From CADEDH01 sp041394285 (GTDB lineage Bacteria; Actinomycetota; Acidimicrobiia; Acidimicrobiales; SZUA-35), in assembly GCA_041394285.1 (NCBI GenBank), contig JAWKIL010000017.1, forward strand, positions 89,787-153,786: a stretch of DNA of 64,000 nucleotides, written 5' to 3'. The notes below the pieces were generated by a model. The model was given only the letters and a program-made list of their open reading frames with translations, did no database searches and was not told the DNA's origin. Positions 41,422 through 50,167 of the stretch are shown here, one piece after another. The translations under genes were made by a program, and so were the position numbers. The number at the start of each line of letters is the position of its first letter. The stretch's first letter is position 1.

Positions 41422-41999
41422 GCCGCTGCCCACCAGCGCCGGTAAGGGCCGATGGCGACCTCGACGTCGGGGTCGACCTTGGCCAGGAGGCGAAGCTCCG
41501 AGCCGAGATCGGGGGACCCTGCGATGCCGTAGGGCGAGTTGCGCCGGGCGAAGAGGCGAGACGACTGGATGAGGGTGGCCTGCTTGATGGCGGTCGGCAC
41601 CGCAGACCACCCCCAAATCGCTTCCACCACGACCTCGGACGTGACCGAGGAGATGGTGAACTGCGTCCAAGGCCGACCCTCAGCAGCAGCTTTCTTCGGC
41701 TCCAGCGTGATGTCGCTGGTCGAGATGGTGTCGCCGTTCTCGTCGGTGATGACGAGCCCGGAGACGGTCATGAGGTCGTCGATCTCGACGACGTACAGGG
41801 CCCTACGCCGATCCCAGCGGGACTCGTAGGTGCGCTCCTCGGCGGCCCCGACTACACCGAACTGCCGATTGGCGGCACGGTCGATGGCCCGAGAGGCCGC
41901 CGTGATGGCGAAGCCCAGCTCGGCGTCGTCGTCCGTATCCGTGATCCGCAGATACGACTTCAGGTCCGAAGCCGTGATGTAGTCGGGAGCCCATGCCAT
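41418..41999 (-). CDS. Head-tail connector (gp6-like)
   Basis: A 193-residue protein beginning YITASDLKSYLRITDTDDDAELGFAITAASRAIDRAANRQFG, the helical start of HK97 gp6-type head-completion proteins, with VPTAIKQATLIQSSRLFARRNS near the end. It forms the ring below the portal. Ends in an ATGA overlap. Confidence 0.83.
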   Translation of the reverse strand: MAWAPDYITASDLKSYLRITDTDDDAELGFAITAASRAIDRAANRQFGVVGAAEERTYESRWDRRRALYVVEIDDLMTVSGLVITDENGDTISTSDITLEPKKAAAEGRPWTQFTISSVTSEVVVEAIWGWSAVPTAIKQATLIQSSRLFARRNSPYGIAGSPDLGSELRLLAKVDPDVEVAIGPYRRWWAAA

Positions 42000-42004
42000 G
42001 AGGA

Positions 42005-42439
42005 TCAGACCCCAGCGGGGATGGCCAGCACGGTGGCGTGGCAGACGAAGGTGTCGTTCGCACCGTCGGAGGTGACCCGAACCCGAAGCCACGGACGGCC
42101 CGGCTGGAGCTGCACGGCGAGCACCGTGCGGTCGTCGCCAGTGCCGGCCGCCAGAGCGCCCGAGATGACCGACGTGACGGCCGTGGCCGGCGAGCCGATC
42201 GAGCCCGAGCTGTCGGGTGCGTCCTGCACAACCCACGTCAGGGAGTCGGTCGTGCCGCCGGTCGAAGCCGAGAGCACCACCATGATCCGAGCGCCATGGG
42301 GGTAGTTGGCGCTGGCCGCCAGGTTGATGTCGTCGGGCGTACCGAAGTCGAACGACGTGGTAGTGACCGATGCGATGGTCACCTTCGAGGAGGCGATGAC
42401 CTTGGCGCTTGCGAGGGCGCTGCTGATGTTGTCGCTCAT
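42005..42439 (-). CDS. Phage head-associated protein, unknown
   Basis: A 144-residue beta-rich protein (TIASVTTTSFDFGTPDD, ARIMVVLSASTGGTTDSLTWVVQD). It lies directly after the capsid gene, the usual place for head decoration or stabilising proteins, but I recognise no family. Confidence 0.65.
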   Translation of the reverse strand: MSDNISSALASAKVIASSKVTIASVTTTSFDFGTPDDINLAASANYPHGARIMVVLSASTGGTTDSLTWVVQDAPDSSGSIGSPATAVTSVISGALAAGTGDDRTVLAVQLQPGRPWLRVRVTSDGANDTFVCHATVLAIPAGV

Positions 42440-42451
42440 GTCAAGCCCCTA

Positions 42452-43633
42452 TCAGGTGTTGTTCTGCATGATCACGAAGGCGTTGCGGTTCTTGACGTTG
42501 CCGTCGGCCCGCTCGTACGCCGTGAACTCGACCTCACCGTTGGCCTGCCGGCTGTAGGGGTTGACCATCACGACGATGGACCCCACACGCCGGATGGCGT
42601 AGGCCTCGTTCAGGTCGCCGTAGGCGATCGGGAAGGTGTCACCGGCCGAGGACAGGGTCGGCATGCCGTGGTCGATCACGACCGGCGAGCCGAGCAGCAT
42701 GCGCTGCGGCTTGCCCGAGATGCCGTCCAGGCTGTTCTGGATCAGCGGGCGGCCCGAGCCGTCCACCAGGAGGCGGATCTGCGACCAGGTGTTCTTGTTC
42801 ATGACCCACTTGGCGTTGCCCTCGTAGGCCTCGTCGAGCAGGTCCTGAAGGTCGACCAGGTCCTCATAGTCGAGGGCGTCTGGGGTGTCGAGATCACGGT
42901 CAGCGGTGAAGCTGGCAGCGACGAGACCCTTCGGCTGCGAGACGCCCGAGCCGGTCACCCAGTACGGAGCCTGAGCCCGAGCGATGCGCTCCCCGAGCTT
43001 GTTCGCCACGAGGCCCTGCACGTCGAAGGCGGCGTCCTGGAGCAGCTCGACCGAGACACGCAGGGGCAGGTTGGAGCCGGCACCCGCAGCGGTGAACTTG
43101 TAGGCGCCGAACGAGACGGTGCCGAAGGTGAGGTCCGCACCGCTGGAGATCGCAGCCGACTCGGCCGTGATGGCACCGGAGTTGGCGGTGTCGTCCAGAG
43201 TCGGGAACTCCAGAGGGTTGCCACTGGTCGTGCGGAACTCCTCCACGTGCTCGGCCAGGCCGCCGAAGGCCTTGCGCCGGTCGACGAGCTTCTGCATGAA
43301 GCCGTCGGGCACGAGGTAGGCGCCGGCAGCGCCGGAGCCCTCACCCTGCGCACGCAGCTCGGTGATGTCCTGGTTGGCCACGCCGGTCCGCAGGTAGGCC
43401 TCGAAGGCCCGCTCCTGGGTGTCGTCGGTCTTGGCGGTCCCCACGTGGATGGCCGAGCCCGGGACGGGGCTCATGTAGGCCGCCTGCCGGGAGCGGATCT
43501 CCTGCGAGCGGTGGGCGGTGGCCTTCTGGGCCTCCAGCTGCTCGTAGCGAGCAGCCTCGTCGTCGGTCAGGTCTCGCCCTTCGGCGGCGTCGATGATGGC
43601 CTGCATTGCGGCCACGATCTCCTCGATGCTCAT
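42452..43633 (-). CDS. Major capsid protein, HK97 fold
   Basis: A 393-residue protein. Residues 1-~60 form a coiled-coil scaffold-like delta domain (IDAAEGRDLTDDEAARYEQLEAQK), to be removed by the protease; the HK97 core then shows LVPDGFMQKLVDRRKAFGGL, EFPTLDDTANSGAI, DVQGLVANKLGERIARA, KWVMNKNTWSQIRLL and IAYGDLNEAYAIRRVG. ATG 43633 overlaps the protease stop (ATGA), and the longer frame upstream is a shadow of the protease gene. Confidence 0.93.
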   Translation of the reverse strand: MSIEEIVAAMQAIIDAAEGRDLTDDEAARYEQLEAQKATAHRSQEIRSRQAAYMSPVPGSAIHVGTAKTDDTQERAFEAYLRTGVANQDITELRAQGEGSGAAGAYLVPDGFMQKLVDRRKAFGGLAEHVEEFRTTSGNPLEFPTLDDTANSGAITAESAAISSGADLTFGTVSFGAYKFTAAGAGSNLPLRVSVELLQDAAFDVQGLVANKLGERIARAQAPYWVTGSGVSQPKGLVAASFTADRDLDTPDALDYEDLVDLQDLLDEAYEGNAKWVMNKNTWSQIRLLVDGSGRPLIQNSLDGISGKPQRMLLGSPVVIDHGMPTLSSAGDTFPIAYGDLNEAYAIRRVGSIVVMVNPYSRQANGEVEFTAYERADGNVKNRNAFVIMQNNT

Positions 43634-44208
43634 TTCATTCCTCCTGTGAGGTAGTTGTGTCGGGCCCGGATCAGCCGGGATTTGTTGCTGGTTGCATTGC
43701 TCTCGCCGGCTGCCCGACTGAGATCTATGGCCCGGAGCTGAGCGCCAGCTCCCTCGTAGGCCGGGAAGGTGACCACCGAGACGTCGGCCAGGCGGGCGAC
43801 GGAGGTGTGCGTGCGGACCCTGACGCCGTGCTCCGTGGTCCACGGGGCGTCCCCGGGCACGAAGCCGAACGAGGCGCCGGTCACGTCGCCCCGGGCCATC
43901 AGCTCCCGCAGGTCGTTGGCGTAGGTGGTGTTGGGGAGGTCGACCTCGAAGACGAGGCCCTCCTCGTCGGTGCGGAGCCGGAGCGTGCCGGCCGACTGAC
44001 GGCCGAGCACCTGGTTGGCGTCGTGGTTGATCAGCGCCCGGGCGTCGGTGTCCTCGGAGGCGAGCACGGCGTCGAAGGCCGTGGGGGCCATGCGCTCGTA
44101 GGTCTGGCCGATGCGGGCGAGCTGGTTGAAGACGGAGGCGTGACCGATGACGGTGTTGCCGCTCACCTCGGAGCGCAGCTCGACGCTGAGGCGGATCAGG
44201 TCAGACAT
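43630..44208 (-). CDS. HK97-family prohead protease
   Basis: A 192-residue serine protease of the U35 type. The catalytic His is H62 in INHDANQVLGR and the Ser is S113 in TGASFGFVPGD. It cleaves the capsid delta domain and itself during head maturation. It overlaps the portal gene by 8 bp and the capsid gene by 4 bp. Confidence 0.93.
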   Translation of the reverse strand: MSDLIRLSVELRSEVSGNTVIGHASVFNQLARIGQTYERMAPTAFDAVLASEDTDARALINHDANQVLGRQSAGTLRLRTDEEGLVFEVDLPNTTYANDLRELMARGDVTGASFGFVPGDAPWTTEHGVRVRTHTSVARLADVSVVTFPAYEGAGAQLRAIDLSRAAGESNATSNKSRLIRARHNYLTGGMK

Positions 44209-45379
44209 TTGGGCCCCCTACAGGGTTGGAGGCGAGCGCGTCGCCGCCCTCAATGGGCGGCATGTTGCGGACCCTGCGTGCTTCGTTGACAGTCAGCAGA
44301 CCGCCCTGCACCTGCTGAATCAGGAGGGCGATCTCCTCGGCCGGCGTCGGGCGCTCCAGGCCGCTGAAGTCGAACTCGAACTTGTCGCCGTCGGGCAGCA
44401 GGCGGGTGATCCGCTGCTCGACCCGCACGGCCCAAGGACCCAGCACCTGGCGGGCCAGGCCACGCTGCTGCGCCTCGATACCGGTGCCCCACGAGGTCTG
44501 CTTCTCGGTCTGCATTAGCTCGTAGGGGGGCACGCCGTACCAACGGGCGATCTCCTCGATCTGGAACTGCCGGGACTGGAGGAACTGGGCGTCCTCGTTG
44601 CTCATGGTCCAGGGCGTGAACTTGAGCTTGCGGTTGATCACGGGGATCTGCCCGGCGTTCTCGTAGCCGGCCACCTTGGCGTCGAGGCCGGCCTTGATGG
44701 CCTTGGCGTCGTCCTCGCTCAGGTCGTCCTCAGGAGTCACCATGCCGGCGATCAGAGGGCCGTTGCTGAACATGCGGGCAGCGGCCCGGTCGCCTGCGAC
44801 GGCGATGCCGAGGGAGTTGCGGGCGACGGTGATGGGCGAGAGGCCCCGCAGGCCGTCGGTTGACAGGGCGGGGATGTGCGTCATGGTCAGGTCGTCGAAC
44901 GCCTGCTTGGTGCCGTTGTCGAGGGTGACCTCGTAGACCTTGTTCATGGCCGAGTCGAGCTTCACCGAGACCGACAGGGGGTGGACGATCTGCATGGAGA
45001 CGATCTGGCCGGCGCCGCCGTGGATGTGCAGCAGGAAGGCGTTGCCGTGCAGCAGCAGGTGCGTGAGCACGGTCTCCCAGAACTCGTAGCGGGTCTGCAT
45101 GAAGCCGGGGTCGTCGAGCCAGGAGTCGACCCGCTCCTTGGTGCCGTCGTCGTGCGTGCGGACCACGTGGCCCGGCAGGCTGGCGATCGAGCCCGAGATG
45201 AGGGCGATGGCCCGGTAGACGGCCGAGATGCCGAGGGCCGCCGACTCCCCCACGACCACACCCGAGTAGTTCGAGGTGCCGACCTGGAAATACTCGGCGG
45301 TGGCGGGGTCGGAGATGCTCATCGAGCGGTGTTCCGGCCCGGGCGGAGGCGGCTGCGGCTGGTTGCGAAAGAATCCCAT
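44201..45379 (-). CDS. Portal protein
   Basis: A ~392-residue HK97-type portal: AVYRAIALISGSIASLPGHVVR, RYEFWETVLTHLLLHGNAFLLHI, LRGLSPITVARNSLGIAVAGD and IARWYGVPPYELMQTE are family blocks. It is the DNA channel and motor dock at the head vertex. Start ATG 45379 is favoured because TATAAT on the minus strand (45390-45395) covers the upstream ATG 45391 and lies 10 nt before 45379. Confidence 0.92.
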   Translation of the reverse strand: MGFFRNQPQPPPPGPEHRSMSISDPATAEYFQVGTSNYSGVVVGESAALGISAVYRAIALISGSIASLPGHVVRTHDDGTKERVDSWLDDPGFMQTRYEFWETVLTHLLLHGNAFLLHIHGGAGQIVSMQIVHPLSVSVKLDSAMNKVYEVTLDNGTKQAFDDLTMTHIPALSTDGLRGLSPITVARNSLGIAVAGDRAAARMFSNGPLIAGMVTPEDDLSEDDAKAIKAGLDAKVAGYENAGQIPVINRKLKFTPWTMSNEDAQFLQSRQFQIEEIARWYGVPPYELMQTEKQTSWGTGIEAQQRGLARQVLGPWAVRVEQRITRLLPDGDKFEFDFSGLERPTPAEEIALLIQQVQGGLLTVNEARRVRNMPPIEGGDALASNPVGGPNV

Positions 45380-45389
45380 CGTACCCCCC

Positions 45390-45467
45390 ATTATACGTTT
45401 GAAGGGGACGACACGATCTAGATGCGGTGACCTGCTCTTATCTAGTCATCCTTCGCTATTGTACTAT
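45390..45467. promoter_or_regulatory. Divergent phage promoters (late head genes / terminase)
   Basis: On the minus strand TATAAT (45390-45395), a perfect -10 box, leads into the portal start. On the plus strand TACTAT (45462-45467) lies 7 nt before the ATG at 45475 of TerS. No good -35 is visible on either strand. Head/tail and packaging genes therefore diverge from this 95-bp gap. Confidence 0.6.
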
Positions 45468-45474
45468 GGAGTAC

Positions 45475-45762
45475 ATGAGCGTGCGGTCAGCCCTTGAATC
45501 CTCCCTGCCGTCCCTGTCGGCCCTGTCTCCTGCCGACGGGGCGGCCGTGGAGCTTGCTCGGGCCTACGCCGACGCCATCGACCGGGACCCTGACGAGCTG
45601 GTGAAGCTCGGCCCGAAGCTCCTGGACGTGCTCGGCTCCCTCCTGATGACGCCCAAGGCTCGGGCAGCGGTTGCTACCGGGGCCCCGGAGCTGCCGGAGG
45701 GGAACCCCATCGACGCCCTGCGGGAGCGCCGGGCAGAGCGCAACGGAAAGGCAGCGGCATGA
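45475..45762 (+). CDS. Terminase small subunit (probable)
   Basis: A 95-residue protein. Helices RSALESSLPSLSALSPADGAAVELARAYADAIDRDP and KLGPKLLDVLGSLLMTPKARAAV resemble the P27-like or actinophage small terminase that recognises packaging DNA; the assignment is supported by position before HNH and TerL. ATG 45475 is chosen over ATG 45466 from the -10 spacing. Confidence 0.7.
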   Translation: MSVRSALESSLPSLSALSPADGAAVELARAYADAIDRDPDELVKLGPKLLDVLGSLLMTPKARAAVATGAPELPEGNPIDALRERRAERNGKAAA

Positions 45763-46142
45763 CCTGCTCGATTGAGACCTGCGAGAAGCCGGCGGCCAAG
45801 CGTGGCTGGTGCGGGATGCACTACGAGCGTTGGCGCCAGCACGGTGACCCCACGATCACGCTCCTGCCCCGGGACAAGCCGAACTACCTCTCGGCCCACA
45901 AGCGGGTGCACCGCCGCAAGGGCAAGGCCAAGGACTTCGCCTGCGCCAACAATTGCGGCCGGCCGGCGTCCCAGTGGGCCTACGACCACGAGGACCCCAA
46001 CGAGCTGACAGGGCCCATGAAGGTGCGGGGCCAGGTGGTGGAGCTGGCCTTCAGCACAGACCCGGAGCACTACGTGCCCCTCTGCGGCACCTGCCACCAC
46101 CGCCTCGACCACGAGCACGGCAACCGGCATGCAGCAGCCTGA
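45759..46142 (+). CDS. HNH endonuclease between TerS and TerL
   Basis: A 127-residue protein. The N-terminal CSIETCEKPAAKRGWCGMHYERWRQHG is a zinc-binding WIYLD/HNH_3-like leader, followed by CANNCGRPASQWAYDHEDPNE and YVPLCGTCHHRLDHEHG, the HNH core with two zinc cysteine pairs. HNH proteins beside terminase are needed for packaging in several cos phages. It overlaps TerS by 4 bp and TerL by 14 bp. Confidence 0.87.
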   Translation: MTCSIETCEKPAAKRGWCGMHYERWRQHGDPTITLLPRDKPNYLSAHKRVHRRKGKAKDFACANNCGRPASQWAYDHEDPNELTGPMKVRGQVVELAFSTDPEHYVPLCGTCHHRLDHEHGNRHAAA

Positions 46143-47597
46143 GGCCACCGGCAGCGTCGAGCCTCGCATCTTCACGCCTCCCCTGAGGGAACTCACCCCC
46201 GAGACGAGCTTCGGGTACGACGTCATCGACTTCGCAAGGGAGGTGATGGGTATTGAACTCGACCCGTGGCAGCAATGGCTGGCGATCCATGTGGGCGAGC
46301 TGCTCCCGGACGGGCGGCCACGATTCAGGTATGTACTGATTCTGGTCGCCCGTCAGAGACCCTGAACGGCAAGACGACCCTCGCCCGAGTGCTCACCCTC
46401 TACTGGATGGCCATCGAGCAGGTGCCCCTCGTGCTCGGCACCTCGACCTCCCGCACCCACGCCAAAGAGAGCTGGCGGGCCGTGGTCGACATGGCCAAGG
46501 CCAACCCCTACATCGAGGCCTCGACCCGAGAGACGATCGGTGAGGAGGCCCTGATCATCGGCCCGAGTCGCTATCAGTTCGCCGCCTCCAACCGCCGGGC
46601 CGGCCGCTCCCAGACCGTGCACCGCCTGATCATCGACGAGATCCGAGAGCACCACAACTTCGAGGCGTGGGGGGCCGCCACCAACGCCATGCAGGCCGTG
46701 CCGGAGGCTCAGGCCGTGTGCATCTCCAACCAGGGCGACTCCAACGCCGTCGTGCTCGACCACCTGCGGCAGGCGGCCCTCGACTACATCGAGACCGGGA
46801 CCGGTGACGAGCGCACCGGGCTGTTCGAGTGGAGCGCTCCGGCCGGCGCCGACGTGACCGACCCCGAAGCCCTGGCCATGGCCAACCCCGACCTCGGCAA
46901 CCGCATCACCCTCGACACGCTCATGGGCCAGGCCGTCACGGCCAAGGCGGCCGGCGGTGAGGCCCTGGCCTCCTTCCGCACCGAGGTGCTCTGCCAGCGG
47001 GTGCACCAGCTCGACGCCGCCATCGACCCCGCCTCGTGGGAGGACGGCCGCCGGGATGCGCTCGACCTGGCCCCCTACCGGGACCGGGTGGCGCTCGGTC
47101 TCGACGTCGCCCTGGACGGCTCGCACGTGACCCTGGTGGCCGCCGCCGTGGTGCCCGGGGAGGGCGTGCTCGTGGACGTCGTGGCGGCCTGGGAGGGGCA
47201 CGGCTCGGTCGCTCTCGCCCGCCAGGAGCTGCCTGCCCTCGTGGCCAAGGTGGCGCCTCGGGCTGTGGGGTGGTTCCCGCAGGGCCCCGCCGCCGCCCTG
47301 GCGGCCGATTTGCGGGAAGGGTGGGCTCCCCGGGGCACGGAGCTGACGCCGATCACGGCCGACCTGACGGCGGTCTCGATGGGCCTGGCGCAGCTGGTGG
47401 CCGAGGGCGTCATCGGTCACAACGGCGACGAGCTGCTCGCTGCGCAGGTCGGCAACGCCCAGAAGCTGCGCCGGGGCGACGCCTGGACGTTCGGCCGGCG
47501 GGGCACCGGGGCGGTCGACGCCGTCTACGCCATGGCCGCCGCCGTGCACCTGGCCCGGCTGGTGCCGGCGCCGAAGCCGCCGGTCCTGGTCCTCTGA
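46129..47597 (+). pseudogene. Terminase large subunit, frameshifted in the Walker A motif
   Basis: Frame 1 (46129-46365) encodes FGYDVIDFAREVMGIELDPWQQW and ends VLILVARQRP-stop. The remainder from 46365 begins NGKTTLARVLTLYW in another frame and runs to 47597 with Walker B HRLIIDE, and nuclease acidic residues in LGLDVALDGS and GAVDAVYAM. Removing eight bases (AGACCCTG, 46357-46364) would give VARQNGKTT, the standard Walker A. No slip site or splice signals were recognised. Either a real inactivating insertion, a programmed event or an assembly error. Confidence 0.85.
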
Positions 47598-47738
47598 CCA
47601 GGGCGAACGCCGTGCGCTCGGGCAAAGAAAAAACACTGGCAGCGGGTGTAGGCGGGGGTGCCCTCCAGACTTTCCACGCTCCGTGGTCACAGAGTGCTCT
47701 CAGCCGCCCCCACAGCCACGCTGAGCGCTTCTCGCAGC

Positions 47739-48230
47739 TCAGTCGAGCGTTGCGGACGGGTCAGCCTCCACAGCGCCTCCCAGGCCCAGCAGAGCCAGCC
47801 TGGAGCGAATCACGGTGCGGAGTGCCTGCCGTGCCTCCACGTAGGAGCGGAGCGTGCCGTCCAGCTCCTCAGGGTCAGGGCAGTTCCTACAGGGGGCAGC
47901 GAGTGCCTTGTGCTTCCGTCGCAGCTGTCGTGCCACATAGGCGCTGCGCTCCCCGATGGTCTCCATGTAGAGATCCGAGAGGAGCTGGTTACAGTCGGCG
48001 CAGGCAGGCACGGTGGGCACGGCCTTGCGCCACTCTTCACCCGACAGGTGCCTTGGTACGAGATGATCCTCGTGCTCGGCCTGCTCCCCACAGTAGACGC
48101 ACACTGCTCGGCGGGTGGCCTCGACCCACTCTTGGACACGCTCGGCTTCGGCCTGAGCCCGCAGCAGCCAGCCGGGCACCGATACGCCCTGCTCAACGAG
48201 AGTCGTGAGGGGGGTAGCTATAATGGACAT
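47739..48230 (-). CDS. HNH endonuclease-like protein
   Basis: A 163-residue protein on the opposite strand to the terminase genes. AVCVYCGEQAEHEDHLVPRHLSG followed by TVPACADCNQLLSD is a clear HNH core with CxxC zinc pairs, and the flanks are helical. Perhaps a homing or restriction-like nuclease; no adjacent gene is split by it. GAGGTG lies ~6 nt before ATG 48230. Confidence 0.78.
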   Translation of the reverse strand: MSIIATPLTTLVEQGVSVPGWLLRAQAEAERVQEWVEATRRAVCVYCGEQAEHEDHLVPRHLSGEEWRKAVPTVPACADCNQLLSDLYMETIGERSAYVARQLRRKHKALAAPCRNCPDPEELDGTLRSYVEARQALRTVIRSRLALLGLGGAVEADPSATLD

Positions 48231-48347
48231 GTTCGCACCTCAACTGCGGACCAGAGCCGGGGCTGTTAGCGCAGCGCCCGGCTCACTTCGTTCTTACTCC
48301 CTCCATTCTAGCAATGCGTCACACGACAAACTGAGGGAGGACCCCAC

Positions 48348-48614
48348 ATGAGCAGGGCGTGGGCCAAGGGCAGCACCCCTGCGTGGCGCAGGAAGCGGGC
48401 AGCCGTGCTGCGCCGTGACGGCTACGTGTGCCAGCTGCGCCTGCCCGGCGTGTGCACGGGGGCAGCCGACCAAGTCCACCACGTGAAGGGCCGAGCTGCT
48501 ACAGGCGACGACCCCCGCTACCTCGTGGCAGCGTGCCGTGCCTGCAACCTGAAGGTCGGTGACCCCACACGCCACGCCCCCCACCCCCCACCCAGGCCGA
48601 GCACGAGGTGGTAG
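48348..48614 (+). CDS. HNH endonuclease
   Basis: An 88-residue protein of the common actinophage type: WRRKRAAVLRRDGYVCQL, then DQVHHVKGRAATGDDPRYLVAACRACNLKVG. The HH and N of the HNH fold and the flanking CxxC are present. GGGAGG lies 7 nt before ATG. Transcribed toward the non-coding block. Confidence 0.88.
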   Translation: MSRAWAKGSTPAWRRKRAAVLRRDGYVCQLRLPGVCTGAADQVHHVKGRAATGDDPRYLVAACRACNLKVGDPTRHAPHPPPRPSTRW

Positions 48615-48677
48615 GCCTCATCCCTGGACACATGACGCAGGACGAAGCGGATTTGGTACACGCACAGCGACGAGGAA

Positions 48678-48709
48678 CCCTCCCTCCCTCCCCAGGGAGG
48701 AGGGAGGGG
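48678..48709. repeat. G-quadruplex/i-motif-prone inverted repeat
   Basis: CCCTCCCTCCCTCCCC (48678-48693) is followed after one base by GGGAGGAGGGAGGGG. The first block gives a four-tract G-quadruplex motif on the minus strand, and the two blocks can also pair with each other as a hairpin. Confidence 0.7.
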
Positions 48710-48963
48710 AACTCTCGTATAGCTATACCAAGAAGAAGAGTCATATCAGTCAGAAGAGTCATATAAGAGAAGAGAAGAGAAGAGAAGAGAAGCTCTCACC
48801 AGGAGAAACACTCAGAATCACTACGATCCGTTATCTATGACACAAGGACGACGGATCAGGACTCTTCGGACACTGCCTCAGCGCTGACCCCCTCGAAACG
48901 GGGTCCCCAGGGCCCTCGAACCCCCTCCGAGGCCAGGGAGAGCCCTCCCTGGACCCTCCCTCA

Positions 48964-48980
48964 GGGAGGGTTAGGGAGGG
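48964..48980 (+). repeat. G-quadruplex motif
   Basis: GGGAGGGTTAGGGAGGG has four G3 tracts with loops of 1, 3 and 1 bases, an ideal parallel quadruplex pattern, within the non-coding block. Confidence 0.75.
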
Positions 48981-49132
48981 TTAAACCCTCCCTGCCGGCG
49001 AGACCCTCCCTGCCCGACGGCCGGCAGCAGCCGTCGAAGGGTCAATAGGTCAAACGACTCATTTCTGCGAGTCCCGCCCCCGCCGATATGCGACTATCTA
49101 CGCTCAATTCCGCTATCTGCGGAAGACTGCGC

Positions 49133-49161
49133 TTAAGACTGCTTAAGCACTGTGCTAGGAT
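49133..49161 (+). promoter_or_regulatory. Promoter of the early phage operon
   Basis: TTAAGA (49133-49138) and TAGGAT (49156-49161) have a 17-bp spacer, and TGC before TAGGAT makes an extended -10. It is followed by ~60 nt of leader and AAGGAG (49217-49222) 8 nt before ATG 49231. Confidence 0.65.
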
Positions 49162-49230
49162 GTGTGCAAGGCCTTAGACAGGCTCAACCACAATCAAGCC
49201 CTCCAGGGGCCTCAGTAAGGAGTGTAGTCG

Positions 49231-49470
49231 ATGCAACTCACCAACGCAACCACCAACGAGAACATGCCGACCGACCGGTCTGCATACCAGAAGGAGCGCA
49301 ACCGCCGAATCAAGGCGGGCACCTGGAACTGGGATACGAAGCAGGGCCCGCTCAACACCGGCATGCCAGCCGGCGCAGCCGAGTACCAGCGGGAGCGTAG
49401 CCGCCGGATCAAGGCGGGGACCTGGGTCTACGCCGACGGTACGAGGCCCGGGGAGGCTCCAGCAGCATGA
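49231..49470 (+). CDS. Small phage protein with two RIKAGTW motifs
   Basis: A 79-residue protein made largely of two copies of one motif: NENMP...AYQKERNRRIKAGTW (about residues 9-32) and NTGMP...EYQRERSRRIKAGTWVY (about 42-67). The basic helix plus GTW turn is predicted to bind nucleic acid or a partner protein. The same motif recurs in the proteins at 49916 and 51241. First gene of a six-gene operon with ATGA overlaps. Family not known to me. Confidence 0.75.
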   Translation: MQLTNATTNENMPTDRSAYQKERNRRIKAGTWNWDTKQGPLNTGMPAGAAEYQRERSRRIKAGTWVYADGTRPGEAPAA

Positions 49471-49919
49471 CCCAGAGCCACAACCGAGCCAAGACTCACT
49501 GCCCCGCAGGGCACACCTACGATCCATCGAACACCTACATCAGCGCCGGCCGCCGACACTGCCGGATCTGCACGAGGGATCGGAAGCAGGCCTACAACTA
49601 CCGGCAGGCCACAGCCCGCCAAGCTGCCCTCGAAGACGCCGCTAAAGCCCGGCAGGCCGCAGCCTCCGTTCGGATATCCGAGGCCCGGAGGGAGGTCGAG
49701 CAGGCACGTAACGCCGTCCTTCTCGACGTGGGGGACCGAGAGGCGTGGCTAGAGGCTCGGGCACAGCTCCGGGCCGCTCAGGCCGAACTACGGGAGGCCA
49801 TCGAGCGAGGCCGAGCCGCCATTACCAACTATGAGCCAGCCGACGAAGGCTGGCGTGACTTCAACCAGACCACCTACATCCCGAAAGCAGCAGACCACCC
49901 CGAACGGCAGGCGGCATGA
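49467..49919 (+). CDS. Zinc-ribbon and coiled-coil phage protein (paralog 1)
   Basis: A 150-residue protein. KTHCPAGHTYDPSNTYISAG and RRHCRIC form a CxxGH...CRxC zinc ribbon (residues about 10-37), followed by a long alanine/arginine-rich coiled coil (RQAALEDAAKARQAAASVRIS to EAIERG). The paralog at 50825 has the same layout. The zinc leader resembles HNH-associated ribbons, but the HNH core is absent. It overlaps both neighbours by 4 bp. Confidence 0.75.
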   Translation: MTQSHNRAKTHCPAGHTYDPSNTYISAGRRHCRICTRDRKQAYNYRQATARQAALEDAAKARQAAASVRISEARREVEQARNAVLLDVGDREAWLEARAQLRAAQAELREAIERGRAAITNYEPADEGWRDFNQTTYIPKAADHPERQAA

Positions 49920-50167
49920 GCTACTCAGGCACCAAGGGCATCCCGCTGAACATGGACATGCCCAGCAGCGAGACCGACAAGACCGCCTACATGCGGGAGA
50001 GGGATCGACGGGTGAAGGCCGGCACCTGGCTGAGCCCCGCCACAGGGGCCTTCGTCGCCGTGAACAAGGCGACCGGGCAGCTGTTCAAGACTCACCACGA
50101 GGCGCAGGCGTTCACACGAGGCCGCACCGATGCCACCACCAACCCCACGACCACGGAAGCAGCATGA
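49916..50167 (+). CDS. Small phage protein with one RIKAGTW motif
   Basis: An 83-residue protein with NMDMP...AYMRERDRRVKAGTW (about residues 12-39) and a C-terminus rich in Thr, Asn and Ala. The motif is the third copy in the operon. Overlaps the previous stop and the next start (ATGA). Confidence 0.72.
   Translation: MSYSGTKGIPLNMDMPSSETDKTAYMRERDRRVKAGTWLSPATGAFVAVNKATGQLFKTHHEAQAFTRGRTDATTNPTTTEAA

Larger units (their letters stand above)
48615..49230. other. 616-bp non-coding phage block: repeats and possible origin or control region
   Basis: No convincing gene. From left to right it holds an inverted pair of C- and G-runs (48678-48709), a 12-bp palindrome GTATAGCTATAC (48717-48728), a direct repeat AGAAGAGTCATAT (48734-48746 and 48752-48764), five copies of AGAGA (48766-48790), at least six CCCTCCCT/AGGGAGGG motifs (48670-49015) and the promoter of the early operon. 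It is more AT-rich than the rest, so it could be a replication origin, a regulator target or packaging site. The 93-codon frame inside it is compositionally odd and rejected. Confidence 0.6.

Noticed and set aside
46266..46364. ATG 46266 as the true start of TerL
   Set aside because: The first 33 residues from it are out of frame with the conserved TerL N-terminus and match nothing.
48559..48840. A 93-codon frame in the prophage non-coding block
   Set aside because: Composed of repeats (EEKRREEK and Pro-rich runs), no ribosome site, overlaps the HNH gene end.
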